Shown here: piece after piece, positions 1 through 7,229 of the stretch | Numbering within the stretch: the first letter of the stretch is position 1 | How the letters are laid out: each line of letters starts with the position of its first letter | NCBI GenBank assembly: GCA_044370375.1 | Contig: JBILVQ010000051.1 | Coordinates: forward strand, 1-16,191 | DNA from: JBILVQ01 sp044370375 | Lineage (GTDB): Bacteria > Bacteroidota > Bacteroidia > UBA4408 | Direction: 5' to 3' | DNA: 16,191 nt | Notes under the pieces: model-generated | What the model was told of the DNA's origin: nothing | Database searches by the model: none | The model's input: only the letters and a program-made list of their open reading frames with translations | Position numbers and translations under genes: made by a program

Positions 1-298
1 ACATAAGCGATTCCTCGCGGGATCTGATGCGTTGCAAATCCTTAATAAAACCGACCAAACCTGTACCTGCTTGCACCAAACCCTTCAATCCCGATAGCTC
101 AAGATGACAATGGGCATTGATGAATCCCGGAGATAAAATACCATTCTTTCTTAAAACACGCGAGGCTTCCGGGAGCCCGTCCGAAACAATTGAAGGATCA
201 ATGAAATCAACAACGGTTTGTCCCTCCATTACAAGCAAACCATCGACAACCAATTTTCCGGCAGGTGAAAAGACTTTTCCGGCGGTATAAAATTCCAT
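1..298 (-). CDS. Amidohydrolase family protein, N-terminal fragment (runs off the window)
   Basis: A reading frame opens with ATG at 298 and stays open for 99 codons to the left edge, so only the N-terminus is present. The first 55 or so residues (MEFYTAGKVFSPAGK...) look like the small beta-sandwich of composite-domain amidohydrolases. They are followed by LSPGFINAHCHLELSGL, whose HxH (His-Cys-His) pair is the usual first metal-ligand motif of the superfamily, and then by a QAGTGLVGFIKDL stretch. The GFINAHCHLELS form is typical of the chlorohydrolase/cytosine-deaminase-like branch, which includes MTA/SAH deaminases and aminodeoxyfutalosine deaminases of the futalosine menaquinone route. The substrate cannot be decided from this fragment. 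It is divergent from rlmN. I see no good TAnnTTTG box for it; TTAATTTG, one mismatch, lies just before its ATG on the minus strand. Confidence 0.85.
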   Translation of the reverse strand, partial: MEFYTAGKVFSPAGKLVVDGLLVMEGQTVVDFIDPSIVSDGLPEASRVLRKNGILSPGFINAHCHLELSGLKGLVQAGTGLVGFIKDLQRIRSREESLM

Positions 299-346
299 TT
301 CGCAAATTAACAACAATTAAGGCAAATAGTTGTCTGTATTTCTGCT

Positions 347-366
347 CCTGCAAACAAAAATGCAGG
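347..366. promoter_or_regulatory. Inverted repeat in the divergent intergenic region
   Basis: CCTGCA (347-352) and TGCAGG (361-366) are perfect inverted copies separated by an A-rich 8-nt spacer. The right arm falls roughly where the -33 element of the rlmN promoter would sit if the box at 385-392 is its -7 element. It could be an operator shared by the two divergent genes, or chance in a short sequence. The arms are only 6 bp and there is no T-run, so I do not call it a terminator. Confidence 0.3.
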
Positions 367-384
367 GTTTTCATGACGAATCAC

Positions 385-392
385 TACCTTTG
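385..392 (+). promoter_or_regulatory. Bacteroidota-type -7 promoter box upstream of rlmN
   Basis: TACCTTTG is a perfect match to the TAnnTTTG -7 consensus of the primary sigma factor in Bacteroidota. It ends 11 nt before the rlmN ATG at 404, so transcription would start only a few bases before the start codon. I see no clean TTTG -33 element at the expected distance. The call rests on the -7 match and its position in the only sizeable intergenic gap. Confidence 0.55.
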
Positions 393-403
393 CACATGTA
401 TCC

Positions 404-1480
404 ATGGGAATAAAAAAAAACATACGAACCTTAACTTTAGAAGAGCTTACTACCTTCTTGAAGGAACGCGGTGAAAGTGCCTTCAGAGCAAAACAAATCA
501 TGGAGTGGATCTGGAAAAAAGGAGTGGTGGATTTCGATCAGATGACCAACCTTTCCCTTCCCTTCAGAAACCTGCTAAACGAAAACTTTAACCTCCCACA
601 TCTTACCATTTCAGAAAGTCAGATAAGCATTGACAGAACCATCAAGAATGCGTTCAAACTGAGCGATGGAAATATTGTGGAAGGTGTATTGATTCCCACT
701 ACCAGCAGGATGACTGCTTGTATCTCTTCACAAGTTGGATGCAGCCTAACCTGCAAATTTTGTGCTACCGGTAAATTAGACCGTTTAAGAAACCTTGAAC
801 CCTACGAAATATACGATCAGGTAAAATTAATCAGAGAACAAAGCGAATCAAAGTATAAAATCCCATTATCGAACATTGTAATGATGGGAATGGGTGAACC
901 GCTGCTCAATTACAAAAATGTTTTAAAAGGGATAGAACTCATCACCAACCCGGAAGGCATGGGCATGTCGCCTCAGCGCATTACATTATCAACTGCGGGT
1001 ATCGCCAAAATGATTGCCAAACTGGGTGATGACCAGGTAAAATTTCATCTAGCGCTTAGTCTTCATGCCGCTAATGATGAAAAACGGAATCAAATAATGC
1101 CTATCAATGAACAAAATTCCTTGTTGGCTCTTAAAGACGCTTTAAAACATTTCTATGAAAAAACCGGCACAAGAATCACCCTTGAATACATTGTTTTCAA
1201 GGATTTCAACGATAGTCTCGAGGATGCAGCCGAACTTGCTGATTTCGCTTATACAGTTCCCAGCAAAGTGAATCTTATTGAATACAACCCCATTGATGAT
1301 GCAGCATTCAAAAAAACCACACCTGAAAGATTAAAAGCATTTGTAGAAAAACTGGAGGATAGAAAAGTAATTGTGAATGTCAGGAAATCAAGAGGAAAAG
1401 ACATTGACGCAGCCTGTGGACAATTAATCAATAAAAACAAAGAAGCTTTAGCAGAAAGGAAATTTAAAAATCAAAATTGA
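404..1480 (+). CDS. rlmN: Dual-specificity 23S rRNA (A2503)/tRNA (A37) C2-methyltransferase RlmN
   Basis: This is a radical-SAM enzyme that methylates C2 of adenosine in 23S rRNA and in some tRNAs, acting in the cytoplasm. The 358-residue length is normal for the family. The [4Fe-4S]-binding CxxxCxxC motif is visible as C113-C117-C120 in VGCSLTCKFCATG. MGMGEP (161-166) is the conserved GGE-like SAM-binding stretch. C338 in DAACGQL is the conserved C-terminal cysteine that carries the methyl group in known RlmN proteins. The N-terminus (KKNIRTLTLEELTTFL) matches the usual start of Bacteroidota homologues, which supports ATG 404. No Shine-Dalgarno site is visible, and the preceding TAnnTTTG box implies a very short leader. 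An A9 run (412-420) occupies codons 3-6. It is the first gene of a long co-directional series. Confidence 0.96.
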   Translation: MGIKKNIRTLTLEELTTFLKERGESAFRAKQIMEWIWKKGVVDFDQMTNLSLPFRNLLNENFNLPHLTISESQISIDRTIKNAFKLSDGNIVEGVLIPTTSRMTACISSQVGCSLTCKFCATGKLDRLRNLEPYEIYDQVKLIREQSESKYKIPLSNIVMMGMGEPLLNYKNVLKGIELITNPEGMGMSPQRITLSTAGIAKMIAKLGDDQVKFHLALSLHAANDEKRNQIMPINEQNSLLALKDALKHFYEKTGTRITLEYIVFKDFNDSLEDAAELADFAYTVPSKVNLIEYNPIDDAAFKKTTPERLKAFVEKLEDRKVIVNVRKSRGKDIDAACGQLINKNKEALAERKFKNQN

Positions 1481-1509
1481 ATCAGGTACAAGTTCAGATC
1501 ATTCTTTAT

Positions 1510-3042
1510 ATGAGAAAACATCATTCAATTCTAAGCATTCTTTTTATTGTTATTGCTGTTATACTAAATCCATTATCCTTAACCGCCCAGGCCAATCTTC
1601 ATGAAGAACCCAGAATTTTCTGGGGAATGCCATTACCAAAATCGGGGAAAGAAGATTTAATTAAAATAATAGGTGTTCATAAAGACCAATTGATCATTTT
1701 AAAAAGAGACAGATTAAACATCTTTGAAAACGAAAAATGGCACCTTGAACAATATCCCGAAAACAATCCTTCAAAAAAAGAAACAACAAAAATTCCACTA
1801 ACGCTTGGTAAGGAAGAAATAGAATTAACACTTGAAAAAGTAATTATTCTGAACAGTACCATCGTTGTAATAGCAGGAAACAAACAAAAAAAAAACAAAG
1901 TCAATGACCTCTACTTTTGCCAATTTAATGCGAATGACAAAAGTTTTTCTTCCTATACCCCGCTTACTTCTCTTTTAATGGATGATAAATCCAATGTAAA
2001 AGAAGATATCGTTTTTTGCAGTGCAGCGGACGAATTGTATTCCATCAAACTAACCACCAGAAACCCTGATCCTAACTCAATCGAAATTAACAGATATAAC
2101 GCAAAAATTGAATTAACCGGAAAAAAGACCATTGAATTAAAAGAAATTGGAGAAGATTGGATCATCCAAAATGCAATGGTTAGTAGTGAAAATTTTCTTT
2201 TCTTTAATTTAAAGAATACCAATCAGGGAAATCATCACACTTTAATTAGCCTTAATTTCGACCAAAATCTTACCAACCTTGTTGAACTTGAAATTCCCAA
2301 AATGGAAATCCTTTCCATGCACTTTACCTTAGAAAAAAATCAATTATTCATCGCAGGGCTCCTGAAAGAAAAGAAAAAAAATGCATCCCCTTCAGCCTAT
2401 TATTGGGCCGGCTTTGATCAATCACTACAAACCATTTATCCCTTAAAGTACTCCGATATCAATGCCATCGAAGAAAAAGGAATCAAAAGCAAAGAAAAAA
2501 ACAGGGATTGGGAAGATTTAAAAAGCATACAATTGGTTAAATCAAACCAGGGTTTATTTCTTGTTTCGGAACAACAAAGAGTTGACAACATTTGTATATC
2601 CGACTTTAGAACCGGATTTATCAGATGCAATGATTATTACTATTTCGTGGATATTCTTTGTGTATTCATCGCTTTGGAGGGTAGTTCATGGAAAACCACC
2701 CTTCATAAATACCAGTCATCCATTGACGACAATGGAATTAATGGCTCTGTGCTTGTATCAGAATACCATGAAAACGGCATATTCATTGTATTCAATGATC
2801 ATGTAAAGAACTTTGAGAAAAAGGAAGAGGAAATAAAAACAATGAGCAATGCCTCAAAAAGTATATGTACCGGAGTAAGCATTGACCGAAATGGCAAGGT
2901 TTCAAAGGTTAAACTATACTCCTCCAAAGAACAAAATATTATTCTTCAACCACGCATTGGGATGGGCATTAGAAACAAAGCCTATTATGTTTATGGAGAA
3001 AAAAACGGAACTTCACGAATCGGAAAATTAATGCTGCCTTAG
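1510..3042 (+). CDS. Secreted protein of unknown function
   Basis: I do not recognise a family. The frame is open from a TTG at 1477, but the likely start is ATG 1510. From there the protein begins MRKHHSILSILFIVIAVILN and runs to LTAQA, a classical signal peptide with probable cleavage after the Ala of TAQA. That leaves about 480 exported residues. The mature part is beta-rich in appearance, with short alternating hydrophobic strands, charged turns and many Lys/Glu/Asn residues. There are many segments of the type LYFCQFNANDKSF and ENQLFIAGLLKEKK, which would suit a propeller-like fold, though no sequence repeat is clear enough to claim one. There is no lipobox, no C-terminal sorting domain and no obvious catalytic motif. 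It begins 29 nt after rlmN and ends 18 nt before the prenyl synthase gene, so co-transcription is likely. An A10 run at 1886-1895 lies in the coding sequence. Confidence 0.75.
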   Translation: MRKHHSILSILFIVIAVILNPLSLTAQANLHEEPRIFWGMPLPKSGKEDLIKIIGVHKDQLIILKRDRLNIFENEKWHLEQYPENNPSKKETTKIPLTLGKEEIELTLEKVIILNSTIVVIAGNKQKKNKVNDLYFCQFNANDKSFSSYTPLTSLLMDDKSNVKEDIVFCSAADELYSIKLTTRNPDPNSIEINRYNAKIELTGKKTIELKEIGEDWIIQNAMVSSENFLFFNLKNTNQGNHHTLISLNFDQNLTNLVELEIPKMEILSMHFTLEKNQLFIAGLLKEKKKNASPSAYYWAGFDQSLQTIYPLKYSDINAIEEKGIKSKEKNRDWEDLKSIQLVKSNQGLFLVSEQQRVDNICISDFRTGFIRCNDYYYFVDILCVFIALEGSSWKTTLHKYQSSIDDNGINGSVLVSEYHENGIFIVFNDHVKNFEKKEEEIKTMSNASKSICTGVSIDRNGKVSKVKLYSSKEQNIILQPRIGMGIRNKAYYVYGEKNGTSRIGKLMLP

Positions 3043-3060
3043 AGGACTCATGCATACACA

Positions 3061-4032
3061 ATGAAAGAAATCGACCTGATACAACAGCCCATCCTGGCAG
3101 AAATGGAATCTTTTGAAAAAAAATTCAAAGATTCAATGAAGAGCGCAGTTCCGCTGCTTGATACGATAACCAACTATATCATCAAGAGAAAAGGAAAACA
3201 AATGAGACCGATGTTTGTATTTCTTTCTGCCGGCACTTGTGGCAACATCAACGAATCAACCTATAGGGCAGCTTCGCTCATTGAATTGCTTCATACCGCA
3301 ACATTAGTGCATGATGATGTAGTTGACGACTCCAACGAAAGAAGAGGATTCTTCTCCCTGAATGCACTTTGGAAAAATAAAATAGCCGTTTTGGTAGGAG
3401 ATTATCTACTATCGAAGGGCCTTTTGCTATCACTTAATAATGATGATTTTCAATTACTCAAAATTGTCTCCAATGCCGTGAAAGAAATGAGCGAAGGTGA
3501 ACTTTTACAAATTGAAAAAGCAAGAAGACTCGATATCAGCGAAGAAGTATATTTCAATATCATAACACAAAAAACTGCCTCGTTAATTGCCTCTTGTTGT
3601 GAATCGGGAGCCTCATCCGTAAATGCAAAACCCGAAGTGCAGCAAAAAATGAAAAAATTCGGAGAACTCACCGGCATAGCCTTTCAATTAAAGGACGACT
3701 TGTTCGATTATGCAGGAGGCGACATCGGAAAACCCACAGGCATCGACATCCGCGAGAAAAAATTAACCCTCCCAATCATTTATACCTTGAAGCAACTCTC
3801 CTATTTTGAACGAAGGAAAATGATATACACCATTAAAAACGAAAACAACAACCCTGATAAAGTGGCCAAGGTGGTGCAAAAAGTATATGAAACCGGGGGC
3901 ATTGAATATGCAGAAAAATCAATGCTACATTTCAAAAATCAAGCCCTCGAATTATTAAGCGAACTTCCGGAAAGCACCTACCGAAATTCGCTCCACAAAC
4001 TGGTAGTTTACACTACAGAAAGAAAAAAATAA
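3061..4032 (+). CDS. Long-chain (E)-polyprenyl diphosphate synthase
   Basis: This enzyme condenses isopentenyl diphosphate onto an allylic primer to make the all-trans polyprenyl chain, here probably the side chain of menaquinone. At 323 residues it has the family's usual length. Both Asp-rich motifs are intact: DDVVD at 85-89 (first, in TLVHDDVVDDSNERRG) and DDLFD at 212-216 (second, in FQLKDDLFDY). KGKQMRP (44-50) is the conserved KGKxxRP substrate-binding stretch. The residues four and five before the first motif are small (A80, T81), as in long-chain synthases. That supports an octaprenyl/heptaprenyl-type product over farnesyl or geranylgeranyl, but chain length cannot be fixed from sequence alone. 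AGAGGA at 3041-3046 overlaps the upstream stop. The next gene starts 1 nt after this stop. Confidence 0.93.
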   Translation: MKEIDLIQQPILAEMESFEKKFKDSMKSAVPLLDTITNYIIKRKGKQMRPMFVFLSAGTCGNINESTYRAASLIELLHTATLVHDDVVDDSNERRGFFSLNALWKNKIAVLVGDYLLSKGLLLSLNNDDFQLLKIVSNAVKEMSEGELLQIEKARRLDISEEVYFNIITQKTASLIASCCESGASSVNAKPEVQQKMKKFGELTGIAFQLKDDLFDYAGGDIGKPTGIDIREKKLTLPIIYTLKQLSYFERRKMIYTIKNENNNPDKVAKVVQKVYETGGIEYAEKSMLHFKNQALELLSELPESTYRNSLHKLVVYTTERKK

Positions 4033-4033
4033 C

Positions 4034-4501
4034 ATGAAAAAAAAATTGTCTTTCCTCTTCCTGTTCATTCAGGCTCTATTCATGGCATTGCTTTTGAACG
4101 CATGTGAAAACAAAACAAAGGAGAAGGAAGAAGACCATAAAATTACCTTCAGCAATAAACCTGATTCAACAAAGGAAAACAGCATCCAAAATGGAATTTC
4201 TACCCAGCTATACCCGAACGGTAAAAAGAAAATTGAGGGCTACTATGCCAATGGAAAAAGAATTGGAAATTGGATGGCATGGTATGAAAACGGAAATCTA
4301 TGGAGCCAAGGAAATTATATCAACGGAAAAAGAAACGGTTATTCAGCTCTCTACTATCCGGATGGTAAAGTAAGGGCAGAGGGTAGCTACAAGGATGATA
4401 AAAAAACAGGGATTTGGTCGTTTTTTGATGAAAAAGGGAGTCTTCAAAAAGAAATTGACTTTGATAAGAAAACAGAAAAAGAAGCGTCCGGAGAAATTTA
4501 A
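4034..4501 (+). CDS. MORN-repeat lipoprotein (YwqK-like)
   Basis: A small exported lipoprotein of 155 residues. The N-terminus MKKKLSFLFLF...LLLNAC is a type II signal peptide with C24 as the likely lipidated cysteine. It is followed by a charged linker (KTKEKEEDHK). Residues 60-131 hold three back-to-back units starting Y60 (YPNGKKKIEGYYANGKRIGNW), Y84 (YENGNLWSQGNYINGKRNGY) and Y108 (YPDGKVRAEGSYKDDKKTGIW), an exact 24-residue period. Each unit contains two YxxGxxxxEGxYxxGKxxG-type MORN-like motifs, as in the 'toxin-antitoxin YwqK family antitoxin' proteins common in Bacteroidota. That family name does not prove an antitoxin role, and no toxin gene is adjacent. The role is probably in the cell envelope but unknown. 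The start codon lies 1 nt after the prenyl synthase stop, so translation is likely coupled. Confidence 0.85.
   Translation: MKKKLSFLFLFIQALFMALLLNACENKTKEKEEDHKITFSNKPDSTKENSIQNGISTQLYPNGKKKIEGYYANGKRIGNWMAWYENGNLWSQGNYINGKRNGYSALYYPDGKVRAEGSYKDDKKTGIWSFFDEKGSLQKEIDFDKKTEKEASGEI
4211..4426 (+). repeat. Three in-frame 72-nt MORN-type coding repeats
   Basis: Three tandem units of 72 nt (24 codons each) begin at 4211, 4283 and 4355 inside the lipoprotein gene. The protein similarity is clear (YxNG...EGxYxxGKxxGxW), but the DNA copies have diverged, so this is an old duplication and not an unstable repeat. Confidence 0.75.
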
Positions 4502-4551
4502 CTTAAAAAAACTTTACGGCAGAAAAAGAAAACCAAGGAACCCCTTAACCC

Positions 4552-7218
4552 ATGAAGAATAGCAAAAGAAACCGTTGGGCAATCATCATTTTAATTCCCA
4601 TTATACTGCTAGGGTTGACATTGTTCTTTATCCAATATCATTTCGAATCGATTGTAAAAAATCTAATTGTAACCGAACTAAACCAAAATCTTCTTGTAAA
4701 GGCCAGGGCATCAGAAATAAAATTTTCTGTCTGGGAAAATTTCCCGAAAGCATCTTTAAGCTTCAATAATATACAAATTGAATCAAGCCCTTCCCTTTCA
4801 AACCGAGGACCGCAAAAGCCGCTTGTATCAAAAGGAAATGTCTCCTTGTCATTCAACATCATAGACCTCGTTTCTGGAAACTACACCATAGAACAAATAA
4901 AAATAAGCAATGCTATGGTGAACCTATTCGCCACTGATAGTAGCCATTACAATTTCGAAATCTGGAAAAAAGAAGCCAAAGAACAAGCAAACCCTGAAGT
5001 AAACTTCAGCATCAAAAAAATAACCATTGAGGAATCAAGAATTAACTTCAACGCCTCAACAAGAAAAAATTTCGTAGATGCATCTATTGACAAGGCTATA
5101 CTAAAAGCAAAATGGTCAGACAATAAAATTTCCCTAGATGGAAATGTAAAAGGAATCGCACACAAAATACTCACAGAAAGCCTTAACTTCAATCAAATCG
5201 ACTTCCAATGGGAAGGAAACTATTATAGCGAGAAAAGCAACTGGGGGATTCAAACGAAGGAGGTTTTTTTCTTCAATAAACAAGTGGATGCAAAAGGAAT
5301 GCTTATGCACACCCATTCAGGAGAAAAGATTGACATGAAAATCCTTGCCCATGATTTGCCATTAATGAAAATAAAAGAAAATCTGAGTTCCTTATGGCCC
5401 AAGGCAGTGAATAAGTATTCTCTTTCGGGCTTAATTGATGCAAACATAGGCATTAAGGGCTATCTAAATGACCAACTCGGGCCACACCTTTCTGCCGACT
5501 ATCAATTCAAAAAAAGCACACTTGGTTTAGGTACAAATAAAGTTGGTGCAAGCAACATCAACCTTCAAGGGAATTTCAGCGGCTCAGCAGGCAATTCAAA
5601 GAGTTTTCTTTTGAAAATAGAAAAATTCTCTGCAACCATAGAAAAGCAGGTTATCGTTGGAAAAATTAAATGGTCGGGAAAAACACCTGATTACTTAGAA
5701 ACCCATCTGGAAGGAGTTTTTGACATGTCGCGATTGTCTGATTTTGTCGCCATGGATTCGATAGGAACCACAAGTGGGAAAATACATTTTGACCTTGACT
5801 CGAAAATTCCTTTGGGTAAAAACTACGTCAACAACCTTGCACAATGGCAGATTTCCGGTCAAATGGAAGGAAACAACCTTAACTTCGAAAGCACAGACAA
5901 AAACATTGGTATTTCTCAGTTAAAAGGAAGATTGGTATTGTCTGGTGGTAATGCAGAAATTGAAAATGTAAGTTTGAACTTCAGAGAATCGAATTTCAAA
6001 ATCAACGGAAAATTAAAGAATTGGAATGAATTTATAAACGGCACGAATGAAAGCTCATTTGATGGAAGGATACACTGCGAAAAAATTGATATTGATAAAA
6101 TATTTGGCCAAAATAAATCAACAGGCAATGGCCAGAATAAAAACTGGGGAATCCCTTTGAAGATTTCCGCCAAAGTAACGGCAGGTAACATCAACTACAA
6201 GAAACTAAACTTAAGCGCTCTTCAAACAAAGCTTTTATTATCCGATAATCGAATCATTTTGGATAGTTTGAAATTAGTTGGACTAGGTGGAAAGGGCTCA
6301 GGGAAAATTCAAATTCAGACACAAACAAACGGTGGATTCTTCCTGAGAATAGACGGCAACTTGCAGCAAATAGATATCAAAGAACTATTCAAAAGCTTCG
6401 ATAATTTTGAGCAACAAACCCTACGACAAGATCATATTTCCGGAAAGATGAATGCCACCGTCTCCTTCAGTGCAACTTACGACAAGGAGAGCAATATTAA
6501 CCTTCCATCCATCCAAAGTTTGGGCGATATCAAAATCAGCAATGGAAAATTAAGCAACTTTTCTCCACTGTTCAGTTTATCCAAATATATTTCAATGGAA
6601 GAACTCAATGATATTTCTTTCAGCGAACTCACCAATACCATTAAAATCGAAAATAGTAAAATAGAATTTCCGCAAATGGAAATTCTTTCCTCGGCTATGA
6701 ACCTTAAAGTTCAAGGTATTCATTATTTCTCTAACAAAATTGATTATCACTTTTCAATTCAGCTCAGTGAACTACTCAACAAAAAATTCAAAATAAAAAA
6801 CAGAAACAAAGATGAATTTGGCGATTTTGAAGAAGAGGAAAACAGGCCCAAAAAGGAGATTTTTGTTAGTTTGAGCGGCAGTGTTGACCATCCGGTTTTT
6901 TCTATTGACAAAAGTGCGATGAAAAAAAGCAGGAAAGAAAAATGGAAAGAAGAAAAAAACATAATACAAACTTTGCTTAAGAACGGTGGCGTTGAAAATG
7001 AGACCAACAAAAAAACAAGTTTCGAAAAAAGCGAAAATATGTTCAGCATTGAAAATGATGGTGAAGAATTAAAAACCAAAAAATTAAGCGAAAAAAGCAA
7101 TAAATCGACCGATAAAACGGTGGACAAAAAACCGAAAGAAACAGAAAAAAACAAAACAGAAAAAAACCGCAAAAAAAACAAGGTCGAAAAAAGTGAAAAC
7201 TCCGATGATTTTAATTAA
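4552..7218 (+). CDS. AsmA-family inner-membrane/periplasmic protein
   Basis: A large envelope protein of 888 residues. A single N-terminal membrane anchor (about residues 9-28, WAIIILIPIILLGLTLFF) is followed by the typical AsmA opening, with LNQNLLVKARASEIKFSVWENFPKAS placing a beta-strand ladder in the periplasm. Residues about 660-742 (ISNGKLSNFSPLFSLSKYIS...KIDYHFSIQLSELL) match the conserved C-terminal AsmA block. AsmA-like proteins resemble bridge-type lipid-transfer proteins such as TamB and YhdP, so a part in glycerophospholipid traffic or outer-membrane homeostasis is the best guess; the cargo is unknown. The last 70 or so residues are an extremely Lys/Glu/Asn/Ser-rich tail (KKPKETEKNKTEKNRKKNK), probably disordered. 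A weak AAGGA lies 12 nt before the ATG. The kinase gene follows after 11 nt. Confidence 0.9.
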   Translation: MKNSKRNRWAIIILIPIILLGLTLFFIQYHFESIVKNLIVTELNQNLLVKARASEIKFSVWENFPKASLSFNNIQIESSPSLSNRGPQKPLVSKGNVSLSFNIIDLVSGNYTIEQIKISNAMVNLFATDSSHYNFEIWKKEAKEQANPEVNFSIKKITIEESRINFNASTRKNFVDASIDKAILKAKWSDNKISLDGNVKGIAHKILTESLNFNQIDFQWEGNYYSEKSNWGIQTKEVFFFNKQVDAKGMLMHTHSGEKIDMKILAHDLPLMKIKENLSSLWPKAVNKYSLSGLIDANIGIKGYLNDQLGPHLSADYQFKKSTLGLGTNKVGASNINLQGNFSGSAGNSKSFLLKIEKFSATIEKQVIVGKIKWSGKTPDYLETHLEGVFDMSRLSDFVAMDSIGTTSGKIHFDLDSKIPLGKNYVNNLAQWQISGQMEGNNLNFESTDKNIGISQLKGRLVLSGGNAEIENVSLNFRESNFKINGKLKNWNEFINGTNESSFDGRIHCEKIDIDKIFGQNKSTGNGQNKNWGIPLKISAKVTAGNINYKKLNLSALQTKLLLSDNRIILDSLKLVGLGGKGSGKIQIQTQTNGGFFLRIDGNLQQIDIKELFKSFDNFEQQTLRQDHISGKMNATVSFSATYDKESNINLPSIQSLGDIKISNGKLSNFSPLFSLSKYISMEELNDISFSELTNTIKIENSKIEFPQMEILSSAMNLKVQGIHYFSNKIDYHFSIQLSELLNKKFKIKNRNKDEFGDFEEEENRPKKEIFVSLSGSVDHPVFSIDKSAMKKSRKEKWKEEKNIIQTLLKNGGVENETNKKTSFEKSENMFSIENDGEELKTKKLSEKSNKSTDKTVDKKPKETEKNKTEKNRKKNKVEKSENSDDFN

Positions 7219-7229
7219 CTTGGCCCTTG

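Noticed and set aside
1477..1509. TTG at 1477 as start of the secreted protein
   Set aside because: ATG 1510 yields a compact standard signal peptide. The extra 11 residues would put non-basic sequence ahead of it.
4034..4501. The MORN-repeat protein as the antitoxin of a toxin-antitoxin pair
   Set aside because: It carries a lipoprotein signal and no candidate toxin gene is adjacent. The YwqK 'antitoxin' label is a family name and is not evidence of function.
6759..7181. A 140-codon minus-strand frame rich in Phe, Leu and Ser, resembling a membrane protein
   Set aside because: It is the complement of the Lys/Glu-rich AsmA tail (AAA/GAA read as TTT/TTC), so its hydrophobicity is an artefact of composition.
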